Notes: generated by a model from the sequence alone, not told the origin. 64,000 nucleotides of DNA from Tipula vernalis (GCA_958295665.1 OY282558.1:354497034-354561033), one strand, 5' to 3'. Positions 34,958 to 46,319 are shown, counted from the stretch's first letter. A program made the numbers and translations.

Positions 34958-35314
34958 GACTGATTTACATTCAAAAAATTTAGCAGATGCAGATGTCAAA
35001 TCAAAAATTCATTTTCTTTACACATAAGAAATAAATTTAAACAAAAAATGTCATTAACCAATACAAATGATTGGTTTTCTTATTTATGTAACCTTATTAC
35101 AGTTATTTTTCCAAGCATCGCCGATTTTACAGAAAAAAGATGAAACTCGACATCTGCAAAAAAAGCAGACGAGGTTTTTTGGGTTGGTTTCTCGGGTTTC
35201 AATTGACTTTTTTAAGCAGATGATTGTTTTTTCTCTTTTTGTCTTTGTACTTTTTCCTATGTTGTATTTCAATTTTTTTTGCAGACGTCGATTGTCGTTG
35301 AATGTAAATCAGTC
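34958..35314. mobile_element. 357-bp MITE with TTTAA duplication
   Basis: Inverted ends gactgatttacattcaa (34,958 on) and its reverse complement ending 35,314 bound the element. TTTAA occurs on both sides (34,953-34,957, 35,315-35,319), and the flanks join to the expected repeat-unit sequence (ttttaagagc). Internal gacatctgc-type inverted blocks extend the pairing. It has no coding capacity. If the true duplication is TTAA, a piggyBac/Kolobok-type origin is possible. Confidence 0.75.
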
Positions 35315-35522
35315 TTTAAGAGCATTCAAATACAAAAGCTTTTAAACAAAACCATTTTACCCAGAAGCTCGATTTTACAAAGGGTCAAACTAAACTAGTT
35401 TACTAGCAAAGTTGTTATTATAATATAAGCTTTCGTTTATTGAAGCTTTTTGAATCAAATCATTTTACTCAGAAATTTGGTATTAAAAAGGGCGACGGAA
35501 TTTTGGGATAAATGTATAATAT

Positions 35523-37090
35523 CAGAGCACCCTGTATTTTATAGAGCCATAATCAAAAAATCTGAGCTTTTATAAGGGAATTAGAAACGAGGAAAAAACG
35601 AAACTTTTCATAGTAAGACACACAAAACATATGGGAAATCACTTTTTTTCCTAAGACAAATTTGTAAATGAAAACGTTACAAATTCTTAATTATGATTTC
35701 TCAAATACTTTCATAAATGTTTCAATTTCAACATATATAAATATCGTTTAAGTAAATCGTTTTCATTTTCTTGTAATAATTGAATTATTTAAACCAAAAT
35801 ATAAAAAATTTCATAACAACAGCATTCTGGTCAAATTGAAATAAAAGCTTACTACGATTCGTTTGGTCATTAAGTCAATATACATTACATAGATGGCAGT
35901 GATGGCCGTACAAATTTGGAAAAATCGTACCAAAAATTACCACCTGGGGAAATTTCAAGTTCAAAAATTGTAGTAAATGCAAAACAAATTCACAAAATAT
36001 AGGAACGTGTAATAATTTTGCGATTAAATAATTTTTTTTCGTATTTTTCTGGAACAATTTTAGACATCTTACGTACACTAGTAAAACTAAAGATAAATTT
36101 AGCAAGTATTATTTAATTTGTCAGAGCCAACTTTGATGTATTTTTCAAAATGAAAGTTCGAAAAATATATTTTCGAAATAATTTAATTTTAATATTTCTG
36201 CAATTAATATTTCCTTAATACCAATATGGCCTTCTTGTATATTGTTCTTAAAAATATGTAGAAAACTTTTATATAAACATTTTATAATATTTTTGCTTTT
36301 TTCATTGAAAAACTTGAAGCTAAAAAACACCATTTTTACTATGGATTCCTATGGAAATCAGTGAAAAGTTATACCACTAAAAAAGCTTCTAAAAAATACG
36401 TCATTAAGATTATGGCTCTATACCAGAGCCTTCTAGAGTATAGAGCCATAATCTTAATGACGTATTTTTTAGAAGCTTTTTTAGTGGTATAACTTTTCAC
36501 TGATTTCCATAGGAATCCATAGTAAAAATGGTGTTTTCTAGCTTCAAGTTTTTAAAATTATTTAATCGCCAAATTATCACACGTTCCTATATTTTGTGAA
36601 TTGGTTTTGGTTTTCCTACAATTTTTGAGCTTGAAATTTCCCCAGATGGTAATTTTTGGTAGAATGTTTCCGAATTTTTACTGCCATCACTGCCATCTAT
36701 GTAATGTATATTGACTTAAATGACCAAACGAATCGTAGTAAGCTTTTATTTTAATTTGACCAGAATGCTGTTGTTATGAATTATTTTTAATATTTTGGTT
36801 TAAATAAATCAATTATTACAAGAAAATGAAAACGATTTACTTAAACGATATTCATATATGTTGAAATTCAAACATTTATGAAAGTTATTCAAAAATCATA
36901 ATTAAGAATTTTTAACGTTTTCATTTAAAAATTTGTCTTAGGAAAAAAAGTGATTTCCCATATGTTTTGTGTGTTTTACTATGAAAAGTTTCGTTTTTTC
37001 TTCGTTTCTAATTCCCTTATAAAAGCTCAGATTTTTTGATTATGGCTCTATAAAATACAGGGTGCTCTGTCTATACTCTAGAAGGCTCTG
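35523..37090 (+). mobile_element. 917-bp TIR family, outer copy, TSD ATAATAT
   Basis: The copy starts cagagcaccctg and ends gaaggctctg, flanked by ATAATAT on both sides (35,516-35,522 and 37,091-37,097). Without the inner copy and its duplication it is 915 bp, close to the solitary copy at 51,971-52,887 (917 bp). It has no coding capacity. The ends form imperfect inverted repeats of about 30 bp sharing cagagc and tatagagccataatc. I cannot place it in a known superfamily. Confidence 0.88.
36424..37069 (-). mobile_element. 917-bp TIR family, inner copy in opposite orientation, TSD TCTATAC
   Basis: It is inserted 14 bp from the 3' end of the outer copy, in reverse orientation. TCTATAC is duplicated at 36,417-36,423 and 37,070-37,076. 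At 646 bp it lacks about 270 bp of the middle of the full copy. Together the two copies give the appearance of a 1.5-kb palindrome. Confidence 0.88.
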
Positions 37091-37947
37091 ATAATATTTA
37101 TTAACCAAGAGCTTTAGGCTTAATAATTAATTTATGCTGTGTATTTGGGTTTAATCTTAATATTTCTGAGCCTTTTAATAATTTCAGGTTTGTGTTACAA
37201 TGTTTTATGAGCAAAAAATATTTATTTGCAAAAAATAACGAACTTTTAGTTTTAGGAGCTTTCACGTATCGAAGCTTTTAACCCAAATCATTTCTTTTTG
37301 TTCTGAAATTTGATAGTTAAAAGGAAGGTGGAATTTTGGAATAAACTTAGATTATTTGTTTTCAATAAGCGTTTAGCTTGATAATTAATTCATACTTTTT
37401 TGGTTTGAACTAAACATTTTTGAGCTTTTTAATAATTTCAGGTTTTTAATAAAGGAATAAAGAGTTAAACCATTGACTTGAATTTGATATTATAAACGAA
37501 GGTGGTATTTTGGGATTTATTTAGAGTATTTGCTTTCAATGAGCTTAAAGCTTGATAATTTATTTATGATTTCTCGGTAATTTTTGTACCTTTCCTTAAA
37601 TTCTCTCTTGCGTTAAAATGTTTTATGAATATAACTCATGTATTTGCAAGAAATGTCAAGAACTTTTAGTTTTAAGAGCTTTCACTTATCGAATCTTTCA
37701 AATCATTCTACTCAGACATTTTATATTACAAATAGTATTTTTTGGAAAAAATTCAGAATATTTGTCCTCAATGTATATATCCTTCATCCAAAATGTGTTT
37801 CCATTTCCGAACGTTCCATGTATAAGAAAATCAATTGGTTTACTCAATAAGGTATGAAACAGAGCGAGATTCATTTGAATGGCCTCAAATAAAACGAAAA
37901 TCTTGCAACTCAATCTAGCAACAATAGTTCAAAAACAAAACTTATTT

Positions 37948-39122
37948 AGTGCCGATGTGTGCTTTTACTCTCGTGGTGGAAATTAGTACACTCAAAATAG
38001 CCATTATAAGCGAGAAAAAGTTCTGTGAAATTATTCGCGATAGAAAATGTTGATTTTTTAACTGAAAAACGAATGTTTTAGAGCGATTTTCACGAATAAC
38101 TCGAAAACCTTACGTTTTACTAAGAAATCGCGAAGATCAAAAATAAAGCTTGTAAAATAACAAGTCGATTGTTTCTTTCTTATTTCTATAGATGCAATAA
38201 GAACCGAGTTGTAGCTTGTTGAAAGTGACTGTTTGTTAGTCGAAAACTAAATTCGAACCTTTCAACGTTAAATAAAGGAAAAACGACGGATTTTTGTAGG
38301 AAAACTTGTCAGACATTTTCTAAAGTACTTAAAAAGACTTTCAAGACTTTAGTAAACGTCGTTAGCATAAAAACTTACAGAGTTATGATAAAAATAAAAT
38401 GGTTGTCTCTTTCTTTCGGATAAAAAATCAGCAATGAAACCAATGGCTTAATCGCAAGAATAGAAATTATACGTAATCTATTTACAATGTACTTTATTTA
38501 GGTACTAACAAAATATTCTAGAAGTTTGAACGGTTTAGAATGCCTAGATTTGAAAAAAATGTTTGACTTAATTTTGAATTTAAAAATAACTCAAAAACGA
38601 AAGAAGATATGTGCAAAAATGCAACAGTACAAAAATTTAGGTTTTTCTTGCAGAAAATTTTGTTATTTTTTTTATTTCTCAAGGATGAAAATTAATTCAA
38701 ATATCACCGTTTTAAGTTCGCTTTTGAGTGCGTGGACCACCTTTCCGAGCCGTTTAAACCCAAAAACCTCAAAAACGAAGGCTCTAAGAAAGTTTATATT
38801 TACAGGCCTTGTAGCCATTGAAATTCCCTGCAAAAAGGTTTCTGGAGCAATTATACTATATATCTTACAAATTAAGGAAGTTGTCGTTAAAAAACCAATC
38901 GCGTTTTTGGTGAAATTTTCGGATTGCTCTCAAACATGAATTTTTTAAATGAAAAATTATCATTTTTAATCGCGAATAACAAAAAAACTTCACAGAACAT
39001 TTTTTGCTAAGAATTCATCTCCTCTGTCGATTTCTGCGGTTACTTTGATGGTACTAATTTTCGCCCCTGATAAGGGGTGCCATCCACCGCCAACATAACA
39101 ACACGCATCGGTACTATATGTT
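37948..39122. mobile_element. Foldback element of about 1.17 kb with long degenerate TIRs
   Basis: The left end (37,948-38,060, starting tagtgccgatgtgtg and containing gttctgtgaa, attattcgcgat) matches the reverse complement of the right end (39,122-38,930, starting tagtaccgatgcgtg). Several small indels separate the arms; the right arm has an extra ggcaccccttatcaggggcg segment. The middle has no recognisable coding sequence. Confidence 0.65.
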
Positions 39123-39229
39123 TTGTTCCTTGAGCCATTTCCTACATACTGTCCAAATTTCACGTCAATCGGTTTAGTCCGTAAGAATTCTGAGGTAATA
39201 ACCTATTTTTACCGACAAACTCTGACGAG

Positions 39230-39320
39230 ATATACAGGTAAGTAAAATCACAGGTAAGTAAACATTTATTCACAGTAAAGTAAGATTCACAGGTAAGTAA
39301 ACATTCATTTTAGAAGTAAA
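39230..39320 (+). repeat. acaggtaagtaa motif repeated three times
   Basis: The motif occurs at about 39,234, 39,250 and 39,290, with a related acagtaaagtaa between. It lies just upstream of the BEL/Pao gag relic and could be part of its leader or LTR. Confidence 0.5.
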
Positions 39321-39359
39321 GCCTAAATAAATCTGTGAAAGTAATAAGTGAACTATAGT

Positions 39360-40740
39360 AGAAGAATGAGCGAACTAGATGGTTTAAAGAAATATTGTTC
39401 CACTTAAGAGGACCAAATTATCCAAATTTGTAAGTAGCATCACCGATCATTCTGGAGAAACAGTTGAAGAATTGTGCTTAAAGGCCGGTCCAGCTAGCAC
39501 CAAAGAGCTTCTCGAAAAGGAAATAGACCTAGAAGCATTGATATTTGTCATTAATTGTCAAGAGGAATCTAAGTTAGACGAGGCCGAATAAGCATATCAC
39601 GATACCGTGGCCACATTGGTCCTCCGAGACAGATGTCATCAAAGTTAAGGGAAACATCATAGTTTCTTGCAATTAGACCAGAAACCAAATGTGCTAACTA
39701 TACCAACACAGAAAATACCAAAAATGACAATGAAGAAACCTAACTTTGGCTTATGACACAAGCCTTGATAAACTCGTTGCTAACTTAGGTCGCGCTATTC
39801 CATTTAAGGGTACATTCCAAACGGTGTTATCCACAGCCGTAATAAACGTATTAGATTATTAGGTTGTCTGGGTATACCATTCCCGTACATTATTGGATAA
39901 GGGCTCTCAATCTTCCTTCGTCACCGAATCGATGGTCTAGAAATTAGGCTTATCAAGAAGAAATTGTAGGACCTTAATAGCGGAAATTGGCCAAGAGAAC
40001 AGCGGAAGATCTCACGGAATTACGACATTTTGCTTAACTTAAAGATTCAATTCCATTGAACCAACCAATTTAGAGGTATTTATTATCACTAAAAGTACAT
40101 CTTCATTACCCGCCTTCGAATTTGACGTCAGCTTTATGAAGTGTTTACGAAATATAAGTTTGGCTAATCCATGTTTGTACAGGCGTGGAGTTTCCGACAT
40201 ATTACTTGGCGCAGTCATAGTTTTCGAACTGTTTTGAGGATGACAGCATGGAGTTGGATAGGCCAATTTCAAAAGAGCACAAAACCAAGTTAACCTGGCT
40301 TGTGGGTGGCCGACATGAAGCAGAAAGGAAGGTTCATAACTAAGCTTTTATTTCAATTTCATTTTCATTTCAGTCAAAGTTTCTGGGATCAATGTATCTG
40401 CTGGGAATATAAAACGCTTCAAGATAGATGGTCAATTACGCCAGCTTTGTCACCTGCGGCACCTTTATTTAAATGGAACCGAAATATAAGCAACCCACAT
40501 CCTATCCCATTACAGTGTGTTTAAAAATAGTAGCAGTACAACTAAGCTTCGCGAAGTGTTTAACGCATCTACAAAAACTGTGGCAGGTGTGTCCTTGAAC
40601 CAAAATGTAATAATAGGGCCAAAACGCGCATTCAACCTTGTTCCACGGGACGGACGTATTACCAAACAACACTAAACGAAACAAACACGACTGGATATAG
40701 ATTCCAATTACATAGTAAATTTCAAAACACTTACCCCACA
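39360..40740 (+). mobile_element. BEL/Pao relic (gag, protease, start of RT)
   Basis: Plus-strand reading near 39,395-39,610 gives LKRTKLSKFVSSITDHSGET and later VINCQEESKLDEAE, like the BEL gag N-terminus. At 39,830-40,250 come LSTAVINVLDY, then RTLLDKGSQSSFVTESMV and KLGLSRRN, the BEL protease active-site region with D-K-G instead of D-S/T-G, and GVSDILLGAVIVF. At 40,527-40,640 SSTTKLREVFNASTKTVAGV matches the beginning of BEL RT. Stops and shifts are frequent and everything after the first RT block is missing. Confidence 0.65.
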
Positions 40741-40747
40741 TATTATC

Positions 40748-41660
40748 GTGTCAGCTCAGAATATTGCTGATCTGCGTACAGCAGTATTTGCGAAAGGCCT
40801 TCTTTCTGAATTTGAATTACAGCAGACAAAAGAACCAAGTAGTGCTGTAGCTATCGGTCAAAGTAATGATGTCCAATTAGTTGAAGTGCTATTACATAAC
40901 AGTGCAAATGAACAGACACGCAAGATGACAACTATTCCCTATAAGTAACACATCACATGAGGAAGCTTCCACAACATACCTTATCGCAACAAGTCGTGTT
41001 TCAGAACTTTTTGAAGCTCCTCTTAGTGAATATACTGGACTGAATCCCATATACATTCAAAAATACTCACTTAAATTGACAGAAACAATTGATTTAATAA
41101 ACAGAAGTATCCTGCCTGCTTATATTGGAGAATACCATGTTATACAAAATTTTATTTATTGTGCTGCAGAAAACACTGTGAAATTTTTAAGTGGCCAAAT
41201 TGGAAATTTTAACAATAATGGCAGGTAGCAAAACTTACCAAAGTGGGAACCTATATGCTTCAGAATAAAATAAAGGGAATTTGGCGTGATTCGGGAAGGC
41301 TACACCAATATAACCGAGGCAACAGTTCAAATTATAAAAAAACCGAAAAATTATAATTTCATTGTTCAATATATAGAAACAATTTCACAAAAATTAATGG
41401 CTCTAAGTAACCGTATTGCACGGTATAGAAGGAGTTCGGAAACGAAAAATCAAAGTAATCAGCTCTCTAAAAGTGAGTGGGTTTTATAGGCAGTTTGGAA
41501 ATAAATCTATAGATTATACTGATGCACAACCAGCGACTAGTGATGATCTATATCCATTTCGGTCTGATATTTGGGGAAATAATGAAGTACATAACGAGGG
41601 GTGGGTTGGATCGCTGTTGGATGGAGGGACGAAGTGTGTGAAATTAGCTCAAAAATAATC
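40748..41660 (+). mobile_element. LINE pre-RT relic (R2/R4/NeSL-like linker)
   Basis: The pieces NRIARYRRSSETKNQSNQLS and FYRQFGNKSID, then FRSDIWGNNEVHNEGW, match the segment before RT in several site-specific-type LINEs (RY....E...QN..F......YR..G......FW..IWG....HN..A.W). Upstream, NLPKWE and repeated frame changes fit the same ORF. No RT or endonuclease box is present. The frame 40,748-40,948 itself is not recognised. Confidence 0.45.
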
Positions 41661-41670
41661 CCAGAAAAGT

Positions 41671-42463
41671 CCCTCTAAACAAAAAAAGCGATTCGGAAAA
41701 AACGATACGATAGCGATATGTAAACGATGCTTAATTTCTTGTAACACACTACGTACTTTATTTTTATTTTTACTCCCATATAAACAACGAAAATAAAAAT
41801 TGTACATTGTGCATTTCTCACTTGCAAAGCGGACAGCGATATTTGTGTAAAAAGAAATTAAAATCATTACGAAATATTTGGTGTTATAAGTTTTACAAAG
41901 TAATTATATATTTCTTTTCCAATTTGTTTAAACCATTTTTATTTATTAATTTAATCCTTATTGTTTTTTTTTAAGATGTGAGCAAATTTTACCACTGCCG
42001 ATTGAATTAAGGAGCGAAGTATTATGAAACCCGATACAATTAAACCGTCATTCATATAATCAAGTAAATTTTACGTATGAGTGATTCTGGCGATAAAAAA
42101 TGTATTATATATAATGTAATAATTATTTTATTATAATACTTCAACTAAATAAATATTAAAGTAATCGTATTATAAAATTGGCTTTTTATTTTTGCTAATC
42201 CAAAATAAATACTATCGTAACCAACACGAAAAATACGATACGTAAATATATCGCATAATTAGATCTGTTTACGATATGAAAAGAAAGCATCGTAAACGTA
42301 TCGTAAAAATCTTTCTATTTACGTTACGTAAAAAATTCTAATTATCATGGGACGTTGGATTCGTAAACATATCGATTTCGAATCGCAAACACGATTCGTA
42401 AACGGTATGAACAACAAACATCATTTTCGTATCGTAAACGAATCGCTTTGTTTAGTGGGGTGT
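41671..42463. mobile_element. MITE of about 790 bp with CACTA-like ends
   Basis: The left end ccctctaaacaaa...agcgattcg matches the right end read in reverse (ccccactaaacaaagcgatt). The right terminus contains CACTAAAC. Subterminal copies of tcgtaaac and cgatac/cgaatc motifs are clustered at the right side. It is non-coding. The target duplication is not clear; non-autonomous CACTA derivative is the likeliest reading. Confidence 0.55.
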
Positions 42464-42740
42464 GTTGGCAACACTAATTAATCATGATATACCAGTATCA
42501 CGATATTTTACTTGTCATTACAGAAAAATTTGTCTATCGTGACATTATTTAGTGTCAGTCCAAAAAAACTGTCATGACATTATTTAACCCGAAAAATATT
42601 TTTATAACTCATGGGTAATTTTATCTTTTTTATTGATGCAAGAAACCATCATATCATAAATATAAGGATCGAATTAAGATTAACTGGCTTTCCAACAAAA
42701 CTAGAAAAGTGAAAAGGAAAAACCGGAATAGCCGTTGAGA

Positions 42741-42990
42741 ACATAGAAGGTATCTACTAACGAGCAACAATAGGTTTTGTAAGCCAAAGATACAGCTTTC
42801 CAGCTGATATAGTCCCTAGATGTCATAGAAGATATCAATTAATGAGCACCGCATGATTTACATTTTATAGGCCATGGACACAGCTTGACTATGGCCAAAG
42901 TATAAGGAAGGCAAGCCATAAAAGATATCAATTAACGAGCACGGCTTGGTAAAAGTTTTGTGGGCCGTTGATACAACTTGCCTATGTATG
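42741..42990 (+). repeat. Three degenerate direct repeats of about 80-93 bp
   Basis: Units begin catagaaggtatctactaac (42,743), catagaagatatcaattaat (42,824) and cataaaagatatcaattaac (42,917), each followed by gagca and, about 40 bp on, a block like gatacagctt. They lie immediately upstream of the Penelope-like coding region and the last overlaps its 5' edge. Confidence 0.6.
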
Positions 42991-44320
42991 GACAACGTAA
43001 ACAAATTTGAAAATTCACCGACATCAAAGATTGCAGTTTGGATAATAAATAAATTTAAACACATAAAACCACCTGACAGCTTTGAAGTAAAAAACACAAT
43101 CGACCTAGTCAATAAGATAAAAGGGGAAACCGTAAAGAGAAACGAAGCCTTAGTATCATTCGATGTCGTCTCGTTGTAACCTAGCATTCCAATAGACCAA
43201 GCGATTGTGTATCTGGAAATATGGCTATTAAAAAAAAAAATTCCAGCAAACACCACCAAAGCGTACATAATTCTCACAAAATTACTATGTATAGAAGAAA
43301 GTTACATCCAGTTCAGAGGGAAATACTACAAACAAACTAATGGAGTAGCCATGGGAAATCCAGTATCCAGCTTCTTCACCAACATGTCATTTCTTGAAAA
43401 AGAACTCAGCAGAACATCAACCTTTCCGAGAATATGGCACCAATATGTGGACGACATCTTCGCAATAGTAAACAGGAGGAAAATAAAAACAACACTCGAA
43501 ATGATCAACGCCGTACATTTATCAATTAAATTTACAGTAGAAGAGGAAGAGGAGAATAAGCTAAGCTTCCTTGAAATAACTATTACCAAGAGCGAGCAAC
43601 ATCTAAGCTTCAGTATTTATGGGAAACCGACGCATACGCCTAGATACATCAAATCAGACTCATTCCACCATATTTAGTATTAAAAGGGAGCATTCAATAG
43701 CATGATAAACAGGTTGATAGAAAAGAATTACACACACTATATACCAAATAGCCAGCTTAAACGGATACACAAAACATTTTGTAAATAAAATACTAAGCCG
43801 CACAAAACAAAGGAACTATTTAGAAGAAACCACAACTTTAACACCTCTTAAAACTTAAAGCAAATTCTTACCAATCCCATTCTACCCACCATAGTCAAAT
43901 AAGCTGGTGAATGTCTTCAAAAAACACAACATCTCCATAGTCACCAGAAGCGATCTGAAAGTGACCACCTCCATAGAAAAATATAAAGATAAAATTAAAG
44001 AACATCAAAACTCAGGAATATATCAAATACAATACGAAAACTGCGACAACGTGTACATCGACCAAATAAAAAGAAACATTGCAATAAGATTTTCGGAACA
44101 TTTGAGAGCCACCAGAAAGAAAAACATCAATGAATCTGCAATAACAGAACACATGGTAACAAACAACCATAGATTTGTAATTTCCAGTTTAAAATTAATA
44201 CATCGCAAAAAATTAGTCGCATCAGAATCCATTCAACCTATGAAAACAAGAGATAAGACAATAAACAGAGATGGCGGACCGGTTCAAAACAAAACCCTAA
44301 TTAGTTTAGTCAAAATATAG
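42976..44320 (+). pseudogene. Penelope-like element: RT and GIY-YIG endonuclease, broken
   Basis: The reverse transcriptase shows FDVVSL then a stop in place of the Tyr of YPSIP (about 43,177), QTNGVAMGNPVSSFFTNMSF, the catalytic box QYVDDIFAIV, LSFLEITI, and GKPTHTPRYIKSDSFHH near 43,640. After a frame break the 43,907-44,320 piece encodes the C-terminal endonuclease with GIYQIQYENCDNVYID, IAIRFSEHLRATRK and TEHMVTNNH, the GIY-YIG core of Penelope-like elements. The N-terminal part of the ORF is missing. The combination of this RT type with a C-terminal GIY-YIG domain is diagnostic. A small hairpin (gaaagcaatgtagctttc, about 44,485) lies in the 3' tail. Confidence 0.85.
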
Positions 44321-44931
44321 ATTAACACCCTATATTATATGATTTTTTAAATTATCCACACAGAATATGGTAGTACTTTAAGCAAACTCCTCTCCTGTTT
44401 TGATGAAATTCTACCTGAAAAACCATTTAAATTCAAGCACAATTCATAAGAATAGTTAGTACAAATTTAATTAGTATTGATAATGAAAGCAATGTAGCTT
44501 TCGCGAAATATAAAAGTGTTTTTTATTTTTGTAGAAAATTTAGATTTCATAATTTCCACGAAGCTCAAAAGCAACAATAATACAATTTTCATTTACTTTG
44601 ACCACACGCAAGTTTTATCCACGGCCTTTATTTTAAAGATAGTTCATGGTTTACTTTGTTCATTGGTTTACTTTGTTTACTCAATTTCTACGACAGATTA
44701 TATAAATATAGGGTGTTTTTTTATTCATTCTACAGAAAGAATAGAAGGAATAGAATACCGATCACATGACCTTAGAATATTCTGAACGAATTGTAATAAA
44801 AAAACAAAATAGAATAAATGGAATACGTTTTTGACAGCTTCGCACTTTTTTTCAGTTTGACATATACATTTAAGCTGTGTGTTTGGCAAGACATATTATT
44901 GTGTTTATATAAAGTGTTAATTTATTAAATA

Positions 44932-46312
44932 ATGGATAGAAAAAAGATTATTGGAATAGCCTTATGTGCCAAAATCAGTTGGGACTTATTCCACAGTAAT
45001 TCAAGTGATTCGGACGATGAAAATAAACCAACTAACCCCAAAAATTTATTGTATTATGAAAATACAATTTGTTTGTTCAATGGCGAACAATTTAGGGTTC
45101 ATTTTCGAATGGTGCCCGGTACAATGGAAAAATTGTATAATGAAATATCACGTCTTGAAAGTAAATACATCGATGTATCACGTGGTCATCCAAGAATTGC
45201 CCTGGAGAAGCAATTACTCATGATAATATGGTATTTAGCGAACACCGAATGTTTCAAGTAACATTTTTAGTTAATATCGTTCTTACATGAATATGTTAAA
45301 CGTATTATATTTTTACAGATTTGTATCGGACATGTTTGGGGGTGTCAATTTATGGTTGTTGGAAAGTAGTCTTCGACATTTTGTATTTACTATTTTAAAA
45401 CTGAACCATGAAAAAAAAAAAAAATAATCGACTGGCCATCGTCAGGAAAAGCTCTCGAAACAGCAAACCACTTCCTGAATAAAACTAGGTATCCAGGTAA
45501 ATATTCTATATACATATGGGGTAATATTAGACTTTAAACTAAAAATAAACATATTTCTAGGATTCATCGGCTGCATTGATGGATCACACATTGCCATTCC
45601 AACACCTAAAGAATATCCAAATTCGTACGTGAACAGGAAAAAATTCCATTCTGTTTTGTTGTAAGGTGTTTGTGACGAGAAGATGAGATTTATAGATTGC
45701 TACGCAGGCGAGGCGGGGTCAATTCACGATTCTTGTCTGTTCAGGCGGTTCAGTTTATTTCGCAAAATATTTAATAGTTTGTTAATTATTTACATAATTT
45801 ACTTAATTTACTTTAATTAATTAATTACTTTGTCTCATTTAGATGAAATAGTGTTTCCTGAAGAGCAACACATGGTGGGTGACCTTGGATATGGATTCAA
45901 AGCGTACCTGATGACTCCCTTCAAGGATACAGGCAATTTAACGCATGAACATCAAATATATAATAAAGCTCATTCTTCAGCTAGGGTCAGTATCGAACGG
46001 GCAATTGGCTTATTAAAATGCAGATTTCGACGCTTAAACGGGTTGAACAAGAGACGCCTCGACCTAATTCCATTATTAATTATGGTAGCATGCATTTTGC
46101 ATAATGTATGCTTAGACGAGCAAGACAACATGCCAGATGAGTTTCACACTGATAGTGATGATGGAAGCAACGATCCGGTAATGACAAATATTGACAGAAA
46201 CAGCAATATAAAGCGAAACCAAATCCTAAGAATTTTAAATACTTGGATGCCATATCAATTTTTGTTGTTTAATTCATTTATTCAATATATAACTTACACA
46301 AATAAATCATAA
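44932..46312 (+). pseudogene. PIF/Harbinger transposase (HARBI1-like), broken
   Basis: Four exons fit: 44,932-45,257, 45,319-45,496, 45,561-45,752 and 45,843-46,312, each with GT...AG introns of 61-90 bp. Catalytic landmarks are GCIDGSHIAI (first Asp), GSIHDSCLFRRF (second Asp) and VSIERAIGLLKCRFRRL (Glu). Two lesions are visible: a run of 14 A at about 45,411-45,424 shifts the frame, and a TAA at 45,662 interrupts the segment after FHSVLL. The C-terminus is acidic. The homopolymer could be an assembly error, the nonsense codon less likely. Confidence 0.8.
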
Positions 46313-46319
46313 ATTTAAT

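Larger units (their letters stand above)
34590..37860 (+). repeat. Degenerate tandem repeat, unit about 300 bp, interrupted by MITEs
   Basis: A recurring order of blocks is seen: aatttcaggttt, gttaaaatgttttatga, tgtcaagaacttttagtttt, aaccaaatcattttact, gaattttgggataaattt, agaatatttgttctcaatg and gataattaatttat. Landmarks lie near 34,590, 34,895, 37,185, 37,437 and 37,610; one unit has an internal deletion. A 357-bp MITE and a nested pair of the 917-bp family sit inside. The array looks like an old satellite or the decayed remains of tandem TE copies. Confidence 0.65.

Noticed and set aside
35523..37090. Single large palindrome (foldback transposon)
   Set aside because: The two 7-bp duplications show it to be two separate insertions of the same family in opposite orientation.
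42858..43277. Minus-strand 139-codon frame
   Set aside because: It is antisense to the Penelope-like RT, whose motifs are clear on the plus strand.
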